Source: Xanthomonas cannabis pv. cannabis (lineage in GTDB: Bacteria > Pseudomonadota > Gammaproteobacteria > Xanthomonadales > Xanthomonadaceae). From it: a stretch of 64,000 nt of DNA. The notes below the pieces were generated by a model. The model did not search any database. It was not told the DNA's origin and saw only the letters and a list, made by a program, of their open reading frames with translations. Position numbers and translations under genes: made by a program. Shown piece after piece: positions 27,253 to 34,874 of this stretch. Where the stretch lies: positions 35,783-99,782 of the forward strand of contig NZ_JSZE01000016.1 in the NCBI RefSeq assembly GCF_000802365.1. The letters are read 5' to 3'. The first letter of the stretch is position 1. Each line of letters starts with the position of its first letter.

Positions 27253-28008
27253 TCACTGACCGCGTTGAGCGGCGTAACGGCGACAGGCCTCGCCGAAGGC
27301 CTGAAAGATGGCACGGTAGAAGGGATGCTGTGTGACACGCCATTCCGGGTGCCACTGCACGGCCAGCAGGAACCCCGGCCCGGTACCGCGAAAGGCTTCG
27401 ACCAGGCCATCCGGCGCGGTCGCTTCGACCACCAGTCCGTCGGCGAGCGTGGCAATGCCCTGCCCGTGCAGCGAATTGACCAGCACCTCCGACCCGGAAT
27501 GCATGCCGGCCAGCCAGCCGCCCGGCTGCAACTGCACCGGATGGGCCGGGCCGTATTGCGCCTCCAGCGCGGCGCTGCGGTCTTCGCGGTGATCGGCCAG
27601 CCCGGGCACTGCATGCACGCGTTGATGCAGGCGCCCGCCGAGCGCGACGTTGACTTCCTGCAGGCCGCGGCAGATCGCCAGCAGCGGCAGGCCGCGTGCC
27701 AGCGCCTGCGGAATCAGCGCCAGGCTGGTGGCATCGCGCGCCGGGTCGTGCGGATTGCCCTCCCAGCTGGCCTCATCGCTGTAGTGATGCGGCTCGACGT
27801 TGCTGACCGCCCCGGTGATCAGCAGGCCATCCAGCCGGTCCAGCCAGGCGCTGGCGTCCAGGCTCGGCCGCAGGCTGGGCAGCAACACCGGCATGGCACC
27901 GGCGGCATCCACCACGGCGCGGATGTATTTTTCGCCCGCGGCCAGAAACGGATGCGGCCCGTGCAGGACGCGGTCGGTCGGCAGCCCGACCAGGGGAACG
28001 ACAGCCAT
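27253..28008 (-). CDS. puuD: Gamma-glutamyl-gamma-aminobutyrate hydrolase-like protein (class I amidotransferase fold)
   Basis: The 251-residue peptidase C26 protein would release GABA from gamma-glutamyl-GABA. The nucleophile elbow is C113 in LAICRGLQEVNV, and the His-Glu pair is H220/E222 in VQWHPEW. VNSLHGQGI is another family landmark. It is first in the minus-strand polyamine block, and its start is 147 bases from the divergent glutamine-synthetase-like gene; shared control from this gap is likely. Confidence 0.9.
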   Translation of the reverse strand: MAVVPLVGLPTDRVLHGPHPFLAAGEKYIRAVVDAAGAMPVLLPSLRPSLDASAWLDRLDGLLITGAVSNVEPHHYSDEASWEGNPHDPARDATSLALIPQALARGLPLLAICRGLQEVNVALGGRLHQRVHAVPGLADHREDRSAALEAQYGPAHPVQLQPGGWLAGMHSGSEVLVNSLHGQGIATLADGLVVEATAPDGLVEAFRGTGPGFLLAVQWHPEWRVTQHPFYRAIFQAFGEACRRYAAQRGQ

Positions 28009-28155
28009 GCAGACATCCCGATGCGGTGTGTTGAACGGCAGATGCGCTCGAACTTACCGCGCCACCGCCGCCATTGCCAGGGCCGCTGCTTCGCCGGCCG
28101 GCGACCGCTCACGCCTGCTTTGCTAGGCTGGCCAGCGACCTCGCAGGTAGTGCCT

Positions 28156-29535
28156 ATGGCTTCCGAGAACTCCGTCGCGTCCCTGCCCGCTGCCGACGCC
28201 GCCACCCTGGCGCGCATCCCCGGCTGTACCTCGGTGGATCTGTTGTTGCCCGACACCAACGGCGTGCTGCGTGGCAAGCGCGTCACCGCCGATGCACTGG
28301 GCAAGGTCTATCGCGATGGCGTGTGCCTGCCGATGTCGCTGATCGCCACCGACATCACCGGCAACACCGTGGAGGAGACCGGGCTTGGCTACGCGATCGG
28401 CGATGCGGACCGCATCTGCCTGCCAATCGCCGGCTCGCTGCGTCCGGTGCCCTGGGCGCCGCAGCCGATGGCACAATTGCTGCTGGCCATGCATAGCCCC
28501 GATGGCGACCTGTTCGAGGTGGCTCCGCGCGCGGTGCTGCAGCGTGTACTGGCCGGCTTTGCCGCACGTGGCCTCACGCCGGTGGTGGCGGTGGAGCTGG
28601 AGTTCTATCTGTTCGACACGGTGCCCGATGCCCAGGGGCGCCCGCAGACCCCGCGCGACCCGGTCACCGGCGCGCGCAGCGACAGCACCCAGGTGTATTC
28701 GCTGCAGGATCTGGACGAGCAGCGCGGCTTCACCGATGCGGTGACCGCCGCCTGCCGGCAGCAACGCATCCCAGCCGACACTGCGGTGGCCGAATATGCG
28801 CCGGGCCAGTTCGAGATCAACCTGCAGCACCGCGCCGATGCGGTGGCGGCCTGCGACGAGGCCGTGTTGCTCAAGCGCACCATCAAGGCCATCGCGCAGC
28901 AGCAGGGCAAGCTCGCCAGCTTCATGGCCAAGCCCTTCCCCGGCCAGGCCGGCAGCGGCCTGCACCTGCATGTGAGCCTGCTCGATGCGGACGGCAACAA
29001 TCTGCTCGCCGGCCCCGCCGACATGCCTGCCGGGCCGCTGCGCCATGCCATCGCCGGGTTGCAACGGCATGCGCAGGCGTCGTTGCTGCTGTTCGCCCCG
29101 CATGCCAACAGTTACCGGCGCTTCGTCAGCAATGCGTTCGTGCCGCTGGATGCCAGCTGGGGCTTCAACAACCGCACCGTGGCGCTGCGCATCCCGCACA
29201 GCGACGCGCCCAACACCCGCATCGAACACCGCATCGCCGGCGCCGATGCCAACCCGTATCTGGCCGCAGCCGCGGTGCTGGCCGGCATCCTGGACGGCAT
29301 GCAGCGACCGGCCGAACCGACCCCGCCGGTCATCGGCAACGCCTATGCACAGGGGGTGTTCCAGCCGCGCACCTGGCAGGGCGCAGTCGATGCGTTCCTG
29401 GGCAGCGAGTTCATCCAGGCGCAGTTGGGCAGCCAGTTCCAGCACGTGTACGGCCAGCAGAAGCAACGTGAGCTGCTCGACTATCAGGCGCTGGTGCCGG
29501 ACATCGATTACGCCCGGTACCTGCGCGTCGTGTGA
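28156..29535 (+). CDS. Second glutamine synthetase family protein (gamma-glutamylpolyamine synthetase-like)
   Basis: The 459-residue protein has the catalytic glutamine-synthetase features VAVELEFYLFD, APGQFEINLQH, GSGLHLHVSLL, NSYRRFVSNAFVPLDASWGFNNRTVALRIP and EHRIAGADANPYLAAA. The open frame extends far upstream to 26569, but only because it is antisense to puuA; the ATG at 28156 with AGGT upstream gives a family-like N-terminus. It differs clearly from the paralogue at 25861, so the pair may act on different amines (for example putrescine against longer or aromatic amines). It is coupled to the following oxidase. Confidence 0.88.
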   Translation: MASENSVASLPAADAATLARIPGCTSVDLLLPDTNGVLRGKRVTADALGKVYRDGVCLPMSLIATDITGNTVEETGLGYAIGDADRICLPIAGSLRPVPWAPQPMAQLLLAMHSPDGDLFEVAPRAVLQRVLAGFAARGLTPVVAVELEFYLFDTVPDAQGRPQTPRDPVTGARSDSTQVYSLQDLDEQRGFTDAVTAACRQQRIPADTAVAEYAPGQFEINLQHRADAVAACDEAVLLKRTIKAIAQQQGKLASFMAKPFPGQAGSGLHLHVSLLDADGNNLLAGPADMPAGPLRHAIAGLQRHAQASLLLFAPHANSYRRFVSNAFVPLDASWGFNNRTVALRIPHSDAPNTRIEHRIAGADANPYLAAAAVLAGILDGMQRPAEPTPPVIGNAYAQGVFQPRTWQGAVDAFLGSEFIQAQLGSQFQHVYGQQKQRELLDYQALVPDIDYARYLRVV

Positions 29536-30848
29536 TGACCAGGCCGGACGCCGCCGTGCCGCAGACCAGGACGCCGGACGGGTATCCGGACAGCTGGTAT
29601 GCGCGCAGTGCGCCAGCGCTGCCCACGCAACCGCGCCTGCGTGGCGCCCAACGCGCGGACGTGTGCATCCTGGGCGCCGGTTATACCGGCCTGACCGCGG
29701 CGCTGGCGCTGGCCGAGTCCGGTTACCAGGTGAGCGTGCTGGAGGCCCGGCGCATCGGCTGGGGCGCCTCCGGGCGTAACGGCGGCCAGGCCATCGTCGG
29801 TTACGGCTGCGAGCAGGACACCCTGGAAGCGCTGGTCGGCGACGCCGATGCGCGCCTGCTGTTCGATTTCTCGCGCGAGGGCATGCGCCTGTTGCGCCAG
29901 CGCATCCAGCGCCACGCCATCGCCTGCGACTGGCGCGACGGCCATGCCCACGTCCCGCTCAAGCCACGTCAGGCGCGCGCCTTGCAGCACGGCATCGTGC
30001 GCATGGCCGAGCGCTACGACTACCCGCTGCAGTGGTGGGACCGCGCACGCACGCGCGCGGTACTGGACAGCCCGCTGTACCTGGGCGCGATGTTCGACCC
30101 CGCCAGCGGCCACCTGCACCCGCTGGCCTATGCGTTCGGGCTGGCGCGTGCAGCGCTCGCCGCCGGGGTGCGGATCTACGAGGACTCGGCGGTGACACGC
30201 CTGGACCAGGGCGCCCGGGTCACCCTGCAGAGCGCCGAAGGCAGCGTGAGCGCCGCATTCGGCGTGATTGCCGGCAATGCCTTGCTGCAGGGCCTGGCGC
30301 CGGCCCTGGAGCAGCGCATCATGCCGGTGGGTACCTACGTCGGGGCCACGCCGCCGTTGGGCCAGGCACGCGCGCGCAGCCTGATCGCCAACGACATGGC
30401 GGTCGCCGACACCAATTGGGCGCTGGACTACTACCGGCTCAGCGCCGACCACCGCCTGCTGTTCGGTGGGCGCGCCAGCTACTCCGCGCGCCCGCCGCGC
30501 GGCCTGCAGCGCCTAATGACGCAGCGCATGCACACCGTGTTCCCGCAGCTGCGCGACGTGCCGCTGGAAACGGTATGGGGCGGCTATGTGGACATCTCAC
30601 GGAACCGGGCGCCGCACTGGGGCCGGCTCGCGCCCAATCTGTACTTCGCGCAAGGCTTCTCCGGCCACGGAGTGGCCGCCACCGGCCTGGCCGGCCAGGT
30701 CATCGCCGAGGCGATCGCCGGCCACAGCCAGCGGCTGGATGTATTTGCGCGCATCCCGCATCGCCGCTTCCCCGGCGGGCAGCGGCTGCGCACACCGCTG
30801 CTGGTCGCGGCGATGAGCTGGTACCGGCTACGCGACGCGCTGTGGTGA
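29535..30848 (+). CDS. puuB: FAD-dependent amine oxidase, gamma-glutamylputrescine oxidase-like
   Basis: The 437-residue DAO-family flavoprotein has the dinucleotide fold ADVCILGAGYTGLTAALALAE and the FAD contact GWGASGRNGGQAI, and it ends with YFAQGFSGHGVAATGLAGQVIAEAI. In the Puu pathway it would oxidise gamma-glutamylputrescine to the aldehyde. The ATG at 29535 overlaps the upstream stop by one base; a GTG three bases earlier is also possible. Together with the upstream synthetase it forms a two-gene operon divergent from the puuD-puuA side. Confidence 0.89.
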   Translation: MTRPDAAVPQTRTPDGYPDSWYARSAPALPTQPRLRGAQRADVCILGAGYTGLTAALALAESGYQVSVLEARRIGWGASGRNGGQAIVGYGCEQDTLEALVGDADARLLFDFSREGMRLLRQRIQRHAIACDWRDGHAHVPLKPRQARALQHGIVRMAERYDYPLQWWDRARTRAVLDSPLYLGAMFDPASGHLHPLAYAFGLARAALAAGVRIYEDSAVTRLDQGARVTLQSAEGSVSAAFGVIAGNALLQGLAPALEQRIMPVGTYVGATPPLGQARARSLIANDMAVADTNWALDYYRLSADHRLLFGGRASYSARPPRGLQRLMTQRMHTVFPQLRDVPLETVWGGYVDISRNRAPHWGRLAPNLYFAQGFSGHGVAATGLAGQVIAEAIAGHSQRLDVFARIPHRRFPGGQRLRTPLLVAAMSWYRLRDALW

Positions 30849-30948
30849 GCGCGCCTGCAGCGCCGCCGCACGGGCCGCGACACAGTGCTCAAGTTTTGGC
30901 GAGCAGAGCCGTTAGCTGATCTGACGGTTCGATCCATACGGCCAGCCG

Positions 30949-32247
30949 ATGTCCCCAGGTACCCTCCATCGCAACAGTGAAAGTGCAGTCCTGCCGCAGC
31001 GCGTGTTGCTGGTGGAGAACTCGCGCACGTTCACCAGCATGCTGCGCGAAGCCATCGAGCAACGCGTGGAACTGCCGGTCACGGTCGTTTCGACCCTGGC
31101 CGAAGCCGCGCGCGTGCTCGACGAAGAGGATGGCTGGTTTCTGGTCCTGACCGGCCTGGTGCTGGTCGACGGCGACCGCGACAAGGTTGTGGAATTCTTT
31201 CTCTCGCGCAACCTGCCGACCGTGGTGGTCAGCGGCGTCTACGACGAAGATCTGCGCCAGCGCGTGCTGCAGCAGCAGATCATCGATTACGTGCTCAAGA
31301 ACGCGCCCGGCAGCATCGAATACCTGGCCTGGCTGGTGCAGCGCCTGGAGCGCAATCGCCGCATCGGTGCGTTGGTGGTGGACGATTCGTTGTCCGCACG
31401 CACCTACGCCGCCGCGCTGCTGTCGATGTACGGCTACCGGGTGGTGCTGGCGGCCGACGGCGCGGCCGGGCTGGAAGCGATCGAACGCGATCCCGGCATC
31501 CGCCTGACCATCGTCGACCAGGAAATGCCGGGCATGGAAGGCGTGGAATTCACCCGCCGGCTGCGTGCGATCCGCTCGCGCGACAAGGTGGCGGTGATCG
31601 GCATCTCCGGCAACAGCGACTCGTCGCTGATCCCGCGCTTTCTGAAGAACGGCGCCAACGACTTCTTGCGCAAGCCCTTTTCGCGCGAGGAATTCTTCTG
31701 CCGGGTCTCGCAGAACGTGGACCAGCTGGAACTGATCGGCACGCTGCAGGATCTGGCCACGCGCGACTTCCTCACCGGCCTGCCGAACCGGCGCTACTTC
31801 CTGGAGCAGAGCCAGCGGGTGATTCCCAAGCTGCTGTCGCAGGACCAGTCGGTGACCGCGGCGATGCTCGACATCGATCACTTCAAGCACATCAACGACA
31901 CCTGGGGCCACGAAGCCGGTGACCAGGCGCTGCGTGCGGTGGCGGCCTCGGTGTCCGGACATGCGCGCCCGCAGGACTTGGTGGCGCGCTTCGGCGGCGA
32001 AGAATTCTGCCTGCTGGTGCCAGGGCTGGATGCGGCCAATGCCACCAGCTACTTCGAAACCCTGCGCGAACGCATCAGCGCGCTGCGCGTGCGGATCGGC
32101 GAGGACACCCTGAGCATGACGGTGAGCATCGGCGTATGCATTGCGACCGAAGGCGAGCAGTCACTGCATCACCTGTTGAACGAAGCCGACAAGCACCTGT
32201 ATCTTGCCAAGGCCGGCGGCCGCAACCAGGTGCGCCTGGCGAGCTGA
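30949..32247 (+). CDS. Response regulator with two receiver domains and a GGDEF diguanylate cyclase domain
   Basis: The 432-residue cytosolic protein would make cyclic di-GMP. Receiver 1 (residues about 18-130) lacks the usual phospho-acceptor: Thr68 occupies its place in LVLTGLVL. Receiver 2 (about 138-255) has D190 in IVDQEMPGMEG. The cyclase domain has DFLTGLPNRRYF, the intact active site GGEEF (349-353) and an inhibitory I-site RPQD (340-343) at the standard five-residue spacing, so feedback inhibition is expected. No kinase is adjacent; a bacteriohemerythrin follows. The domain order recalls PleD, but the degenerate receiver is the first one here. Confidence 0.93.
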   Translation: MSPGTLHRNSESAVLPQRVLLVENSRTFTSMLREAIEQRVELPVTVVSTLAEAARVLDEEDGWFLVLTGLVLVDGDRDKVVEFFLSRNLPTVVVSGVYDEDLRQRVLQQQIIDYVLKNAPGSIEYLAWLVQRLERNRRIGALVVDDSLSARTYAAALLSMYGYRVVLAADGAAGLEAIERDPGIRLTIVDQEMPGMEGVEFTRRLRAIRSRDKVAVIGISGNSDSSLIPRFLKNGANDFLRKPFSREEFFCRVSQNVDQLELIGTLQDLATRDFLTGLPNRRYFLEQSQRVIPKLLSQDQSVTAAMLDIDHFKHINDTWGHEAGDQALRAVAASVSGHARPQDLVARFGGEEFCLLVPGLDAANATSYFETLRERISALRVRIGEDTLSMTVSIGVCIATEGEQSLHHLLNEADKHLYLAKAGGRNQVRLAS

Positions 32248-32374
32248 TCCCGCCTTGACCGCAGGCCCGGGCGGCGCCTGCAGATGACGCGCTTCACCAG
32301 CGCCTTGATCCAGATCAACGCGCTGTCGGCGCGCGCGGCCTAGCCTGTGCCCATCGCATTGGCAAGGTACTTCG

Positions 32375-32836
32375 ATGACACTGCTGGTCTGGCAGGACGA
32401 CCTCAACACCGGGATCGAGGTCATCGATCACCAACACCGGCGCATCGTGGACATGATCAATCAGTTGCACATGGCGCACACCAGCCTGCAGCGCCTGGCC
32501 GTGGCCGAGGTCATCGACGAGCTGATCGACTACACCCTGTCGCATTTCGCGTTCGAAGAAGAATTGATGCAGGAGGCCGGCTACCCCTTCAGCCTGGCGC
32601 ACGCGCGCGTGCACCAGGTCTTCGGCAAACGCGTCGGCGACTATCGGCTGCGCTTTCAATCCGGCGAGGACGTCAGCGAAGACCTCCGCAACATGCTCTC
32701 GCGCTGGTTGTTCAACCACATCCGCGGCGACGACCAGGCGTACGCGCCGCAGGTCATCGCCCATCTGAACCAGTTCGCGCGCACCCACCAGCACGGCAGC
32801 TGGCTGGGACGGACCCTGAAGCGGATCTTCCGCTAG
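32375..32836 (+). CDS. Bacteriohemerythrin
   Basis: This 153-residue four-helix di-iron protein binds oxygen. The ligands are in place: H21 in [10 protein letters not shown]57 and E61 in [10 protein letters not shown]76 and H80 in LAHARVH, and H115 with D120 in FNHIRGDD. Such proteins store, sense or deliver oxygen in microaerobic cells. It lies 127 bases after the diguanylate cyclase on the same strand and may share its regulation, but no overlap shows this. Confidence 0.93.
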   Translation: MTLLVWQDDLNTGIEVIDHQHRRIVDMINQLHMAHTSLQRLAVAEVIDELIDYTLSHFAFEEELMQEAGYPFSLAHARVHQVFGKRVGDYRLRFQSGEDVSEDLRNMLSRWLFNHIRGDDQAYAPQVIAHLNQFARTHQHGSWLGRTLKRIFR

Positions 32837-32908
32837 CGATCCTTCCGTCGGCGCGCGCCTGCGCGCGACGAGACGGTCTCGCTGGAGTCCAGCGCGCGCC
32901 AGCACGCC

Positions 32909-34216
32909 CTATGCGAACGGCGTGCGCTGCATCGTCCCGCGACGCGATCGCCGCGCGACCATCAACGCCAGCAGGCTCAGCACCGCGGCGGCGCCCAGAT
33001 AATGACCTACCGCCTGCACGCCGTAGCGTGCGGCCAGCTGCGTGGCGACATACGGTGCCGGCGCCGCGCCCAGGATGCTGGCCAGATTGAACGACAACGA
33101 TGCGCCGGTGTAGCGCACCTCGGTGGGGTACAACTCCGCCAGCAAGGTGCCGCATGGGCCGTAGGTCAACCCCATGAAGAAGAAGCCCAGCGCAAGAAAG
33201 GCTAGCACCTGCAACGGGTGACCGGCCTGAAACAACGGCGCGAACGCTAGGCCGAAGGCGATGATGGCGATGCTGGCCAGCATCATCGCCAGCGGCGCGC
33301 CATGCCGGTCGCCGAACCTGGCCGACACTGGAATGCCGGCGGCAAAGAACACGATGCCGGCCATCTGCAGCAACAGGAACTGTTCCTTGTCGTAGCCCAG
33401 CGTCTTGGTGCCGTAGCCCAGCGCAAACACGGTCATCAGATAGAACAGCACGAAGGTAGCAAACGCACCCAGCGTGCCGATGATCAACGCCGGCCAGTGC
33501 CGCGAGAGCACCGCACCCAGCGGCAGGCGCACGCGCGTCTTGCGATCCAGCGCCCGTTGGAAGTCAGGGGTCTCGGTAATGCTCAGGCGCACCCACAAGC
33601 CGGTCAGCACCAACAGCGCGCTGGCCAGGAACGGAACGCGCCAGCCCCATGCCATGAAGGCGGCATCGTCCAGCACCGCGCCCATACCCAGAAAGGTACC
33701 GGTGGACAACAAGAACCCCAGCGGCGCACCCAGCTGCGGAAACATGCCGTACCACACGCGCTTGCCCGGTGGCGCGTTTTCGGTGGCCAGCAGCACCGCC
33801 CCGCCCCATTCGCCGCCCAGGCCCAGGCCCTGACCGAAGCGACACACCGCCAGCAGCGCGGGCGCGAGCACGCCGATCTGCGCGTAGCCGGGCAGCAGCC
33901 CGATCGCCACCGTGGACAGGCCCATCGTCAGTAAGGCCGCCACCAGCGTGGCCTTGCGCCCGACCCGATCACCGAAATGCCCGAACACCGCCGAGCCCAC
34001 CGGCCGCGCGATGAAGGCCACCGCAAAGGTCGCCAGCGACTGCAGCATCGCCGCACTGCCATCGCCGGCCGGAAAGAACAACGTCGGGAACACCAGCACC
34101 GCAGCGGTGGCATAGATATAGAAATCGAAGAACTCGATGGTGGTGCCGATCAGGCTGGCAAACAGCACGCGCGCAGGCGAATTGGTCGGTGTGGCGAGCG
34201 GCGCAGCGGCAGTCAT
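32909..34216 (-). CDS. MFS transporter of the metabolite:proton symporter (MHS) family
   Basis: The 435-residue inner-membrane protein has 12 hydrophobic segments. MHS features are visible: SLIGTTIEFFDFYIYATAAVLVFP in helix 1, HFGDRVGRKATL in loop 2-3 and GLGLGGEWGGAVLLATENAP in helix 4. Relatives carry 2-oxoglutarate, shikimate, proline or betaine; the substrate here cannot be told. It converges on the bacteriohemerythrin gene. Confidence 0.9.
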   Translation of the reverse strand: MTAAAPLATPTNSPARVLFASLIGTTIEFFDFYIYATAAVLVFPTLFFPAGDGSAAMLQSLATFAVAFIARPVGSAVFGHFGDRVGRKATLVAALLTMGLSTVAIGLLPGYAQIGVLAPALLAVCRFGQGLGLGGEWGGAVLLATENAPPGKRVWYGMFPQLGAPLGFLLSTGTFLGMGAVLDDAAFMAWGWRVPFLASALLVLTGLWVRLSITETPDFQRALDRKTRVRLPLGAVLSRHWPALIIGTLGAFATFVLFYLMTVFALGYGTKTLGYDKEQFLLLQMAGIVFFAAGIPVSARFGDRHGAPLAMMLASIAIIAFGLAFAPLFQAGHPLQVLAFLALGFFFMGLTYGPCGTLLAELYPTEVRYTGASLSFNLASILGAAPAPYVATQLAARYGVQAVGHYLGAAAVLSLLALMVARRSRRGTMQRTPFA

Positions 34217-34595
34217 CGTGGGTCGGCATCCATGGAACGAGACGGCCGATTCTGGCAGATCGGGGCAACGCTTTGCGCAGGCAAACCGGCTGGTAAAAAG
34301 TTACAGGCGTGACCGACGGGGCTGTGGATCGCGTCCTGCTCGTCTTGAACCAGATGTGTCCGGCCAAGTGTCCGGCAATGCGTTGCCGGAGACTGTCACC
34401 TGCTTGACCTGCAAGGTGCGAGGTCTTCGCGTTTGCTGCAGGGCCCTTGCCCGCCCGCCATCGCAGGACACGCTGCAAGTACGTCCTTGTAGCTCTGGCG
34501 CGGCCTCCATGCCGCGCAAGGTCCTGCGACGGTGGGCGGGCGAGGACCAGTTGGGTTGGTCGTTCTGCACAGCTTTCAAAGCAGCAGGAACTGGC
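34217..34595. other. 379-base intergenic region with a large hairpin repeat
   Basis: It lies between the MHS transporter start and the end of the small gene at 34596. The left part must carry the transporter promoter. A word pair TGTCCGGCCAAGTGTCCGGC occurs at about 34357. The right part is a repeat of about 93 bases, listed separately. No gene is supported. Confidence 0.5.
34450..34542. repeat. About 93-base hairpin repeat element
   Basis: Twenty-base arms at 34450-34469 and 34521-34540 pair at 18 of 20 positions (outer sequence CCCGCCCGCCATCGCAGGAC). An inner hairpin, GCGCGGC-CTCCAT-GCCGCGC, lies at about 34497-34516. The size and nested symmetry suit a MITE- or BIME-like dispersed element. 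I see no direct target duplication. Other copies in the genome would need a search. Confidence 0.65.
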
Positions 34596-34874
34596 TCAGC
34601 CGCCCTGTGGCGCCTGCGCTGCTGATCGCTGCATCTGTTCCGCCAAACCGACCGGCGTCAGCACCGCGAACTGCCGCTCGCCGCGATCTTCCACGCGCAC
34701 CCAATCCGGACCGGGTTGCCCGTCCAGGTTTGCCGTCCCCAACCAGGCAAGCGTGCGCAGCAGCACGCTCATGCGCACGCCCAGCTGCTTGCAGAGCTTC
34801 GGCAACGACACGCCCTCGGGCGCGTCGGCCAGGGTATGCAACAGCTGGGCGGTGAGCTGCGGATCAGCGGACAA
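34596..34874 (-). CDS. Small helix-turn-helix-like protein coupled to the FdhF-type gene
   Basis: The 92-residue product resembles a winged helix (LTAQLLHTLADAPEGVSLPKLCKQLGVRMSVLLRTLAWLG), followed by a short beta-rich tail with WVRVEDRGERQFAVLTPVGL. I choose the TTG at 34874 because GGAG lies six bases before it. It overlaps the end of the upstream gene by 11 bases; an ATG at 34904 is in frame but has no comparable ribosome site. Translational coupling suggests a regulator or accessory factor for the molybdoenzyme. Not recognised as a named family. Confidence 0.68.
   Translation of the reverse strand: MSADPQLTAQLLHTLADAPEGVSLPKLCKQLGVRMSVLLRTLAWLGTANLDGQPGPDWVRVEDRGERQFAVLTPVGLAEQMQRSAAQAPQGG

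Noticed and set aside
26569..28155. Upstream extension of the second glutamine-synthetase-like frame, which would give a 988-residue protein
   Set aside because: The extra part is antisense to puuA and puuD, has low-complexity composition, and the ATG at 28156 has a family-like N-terminus.
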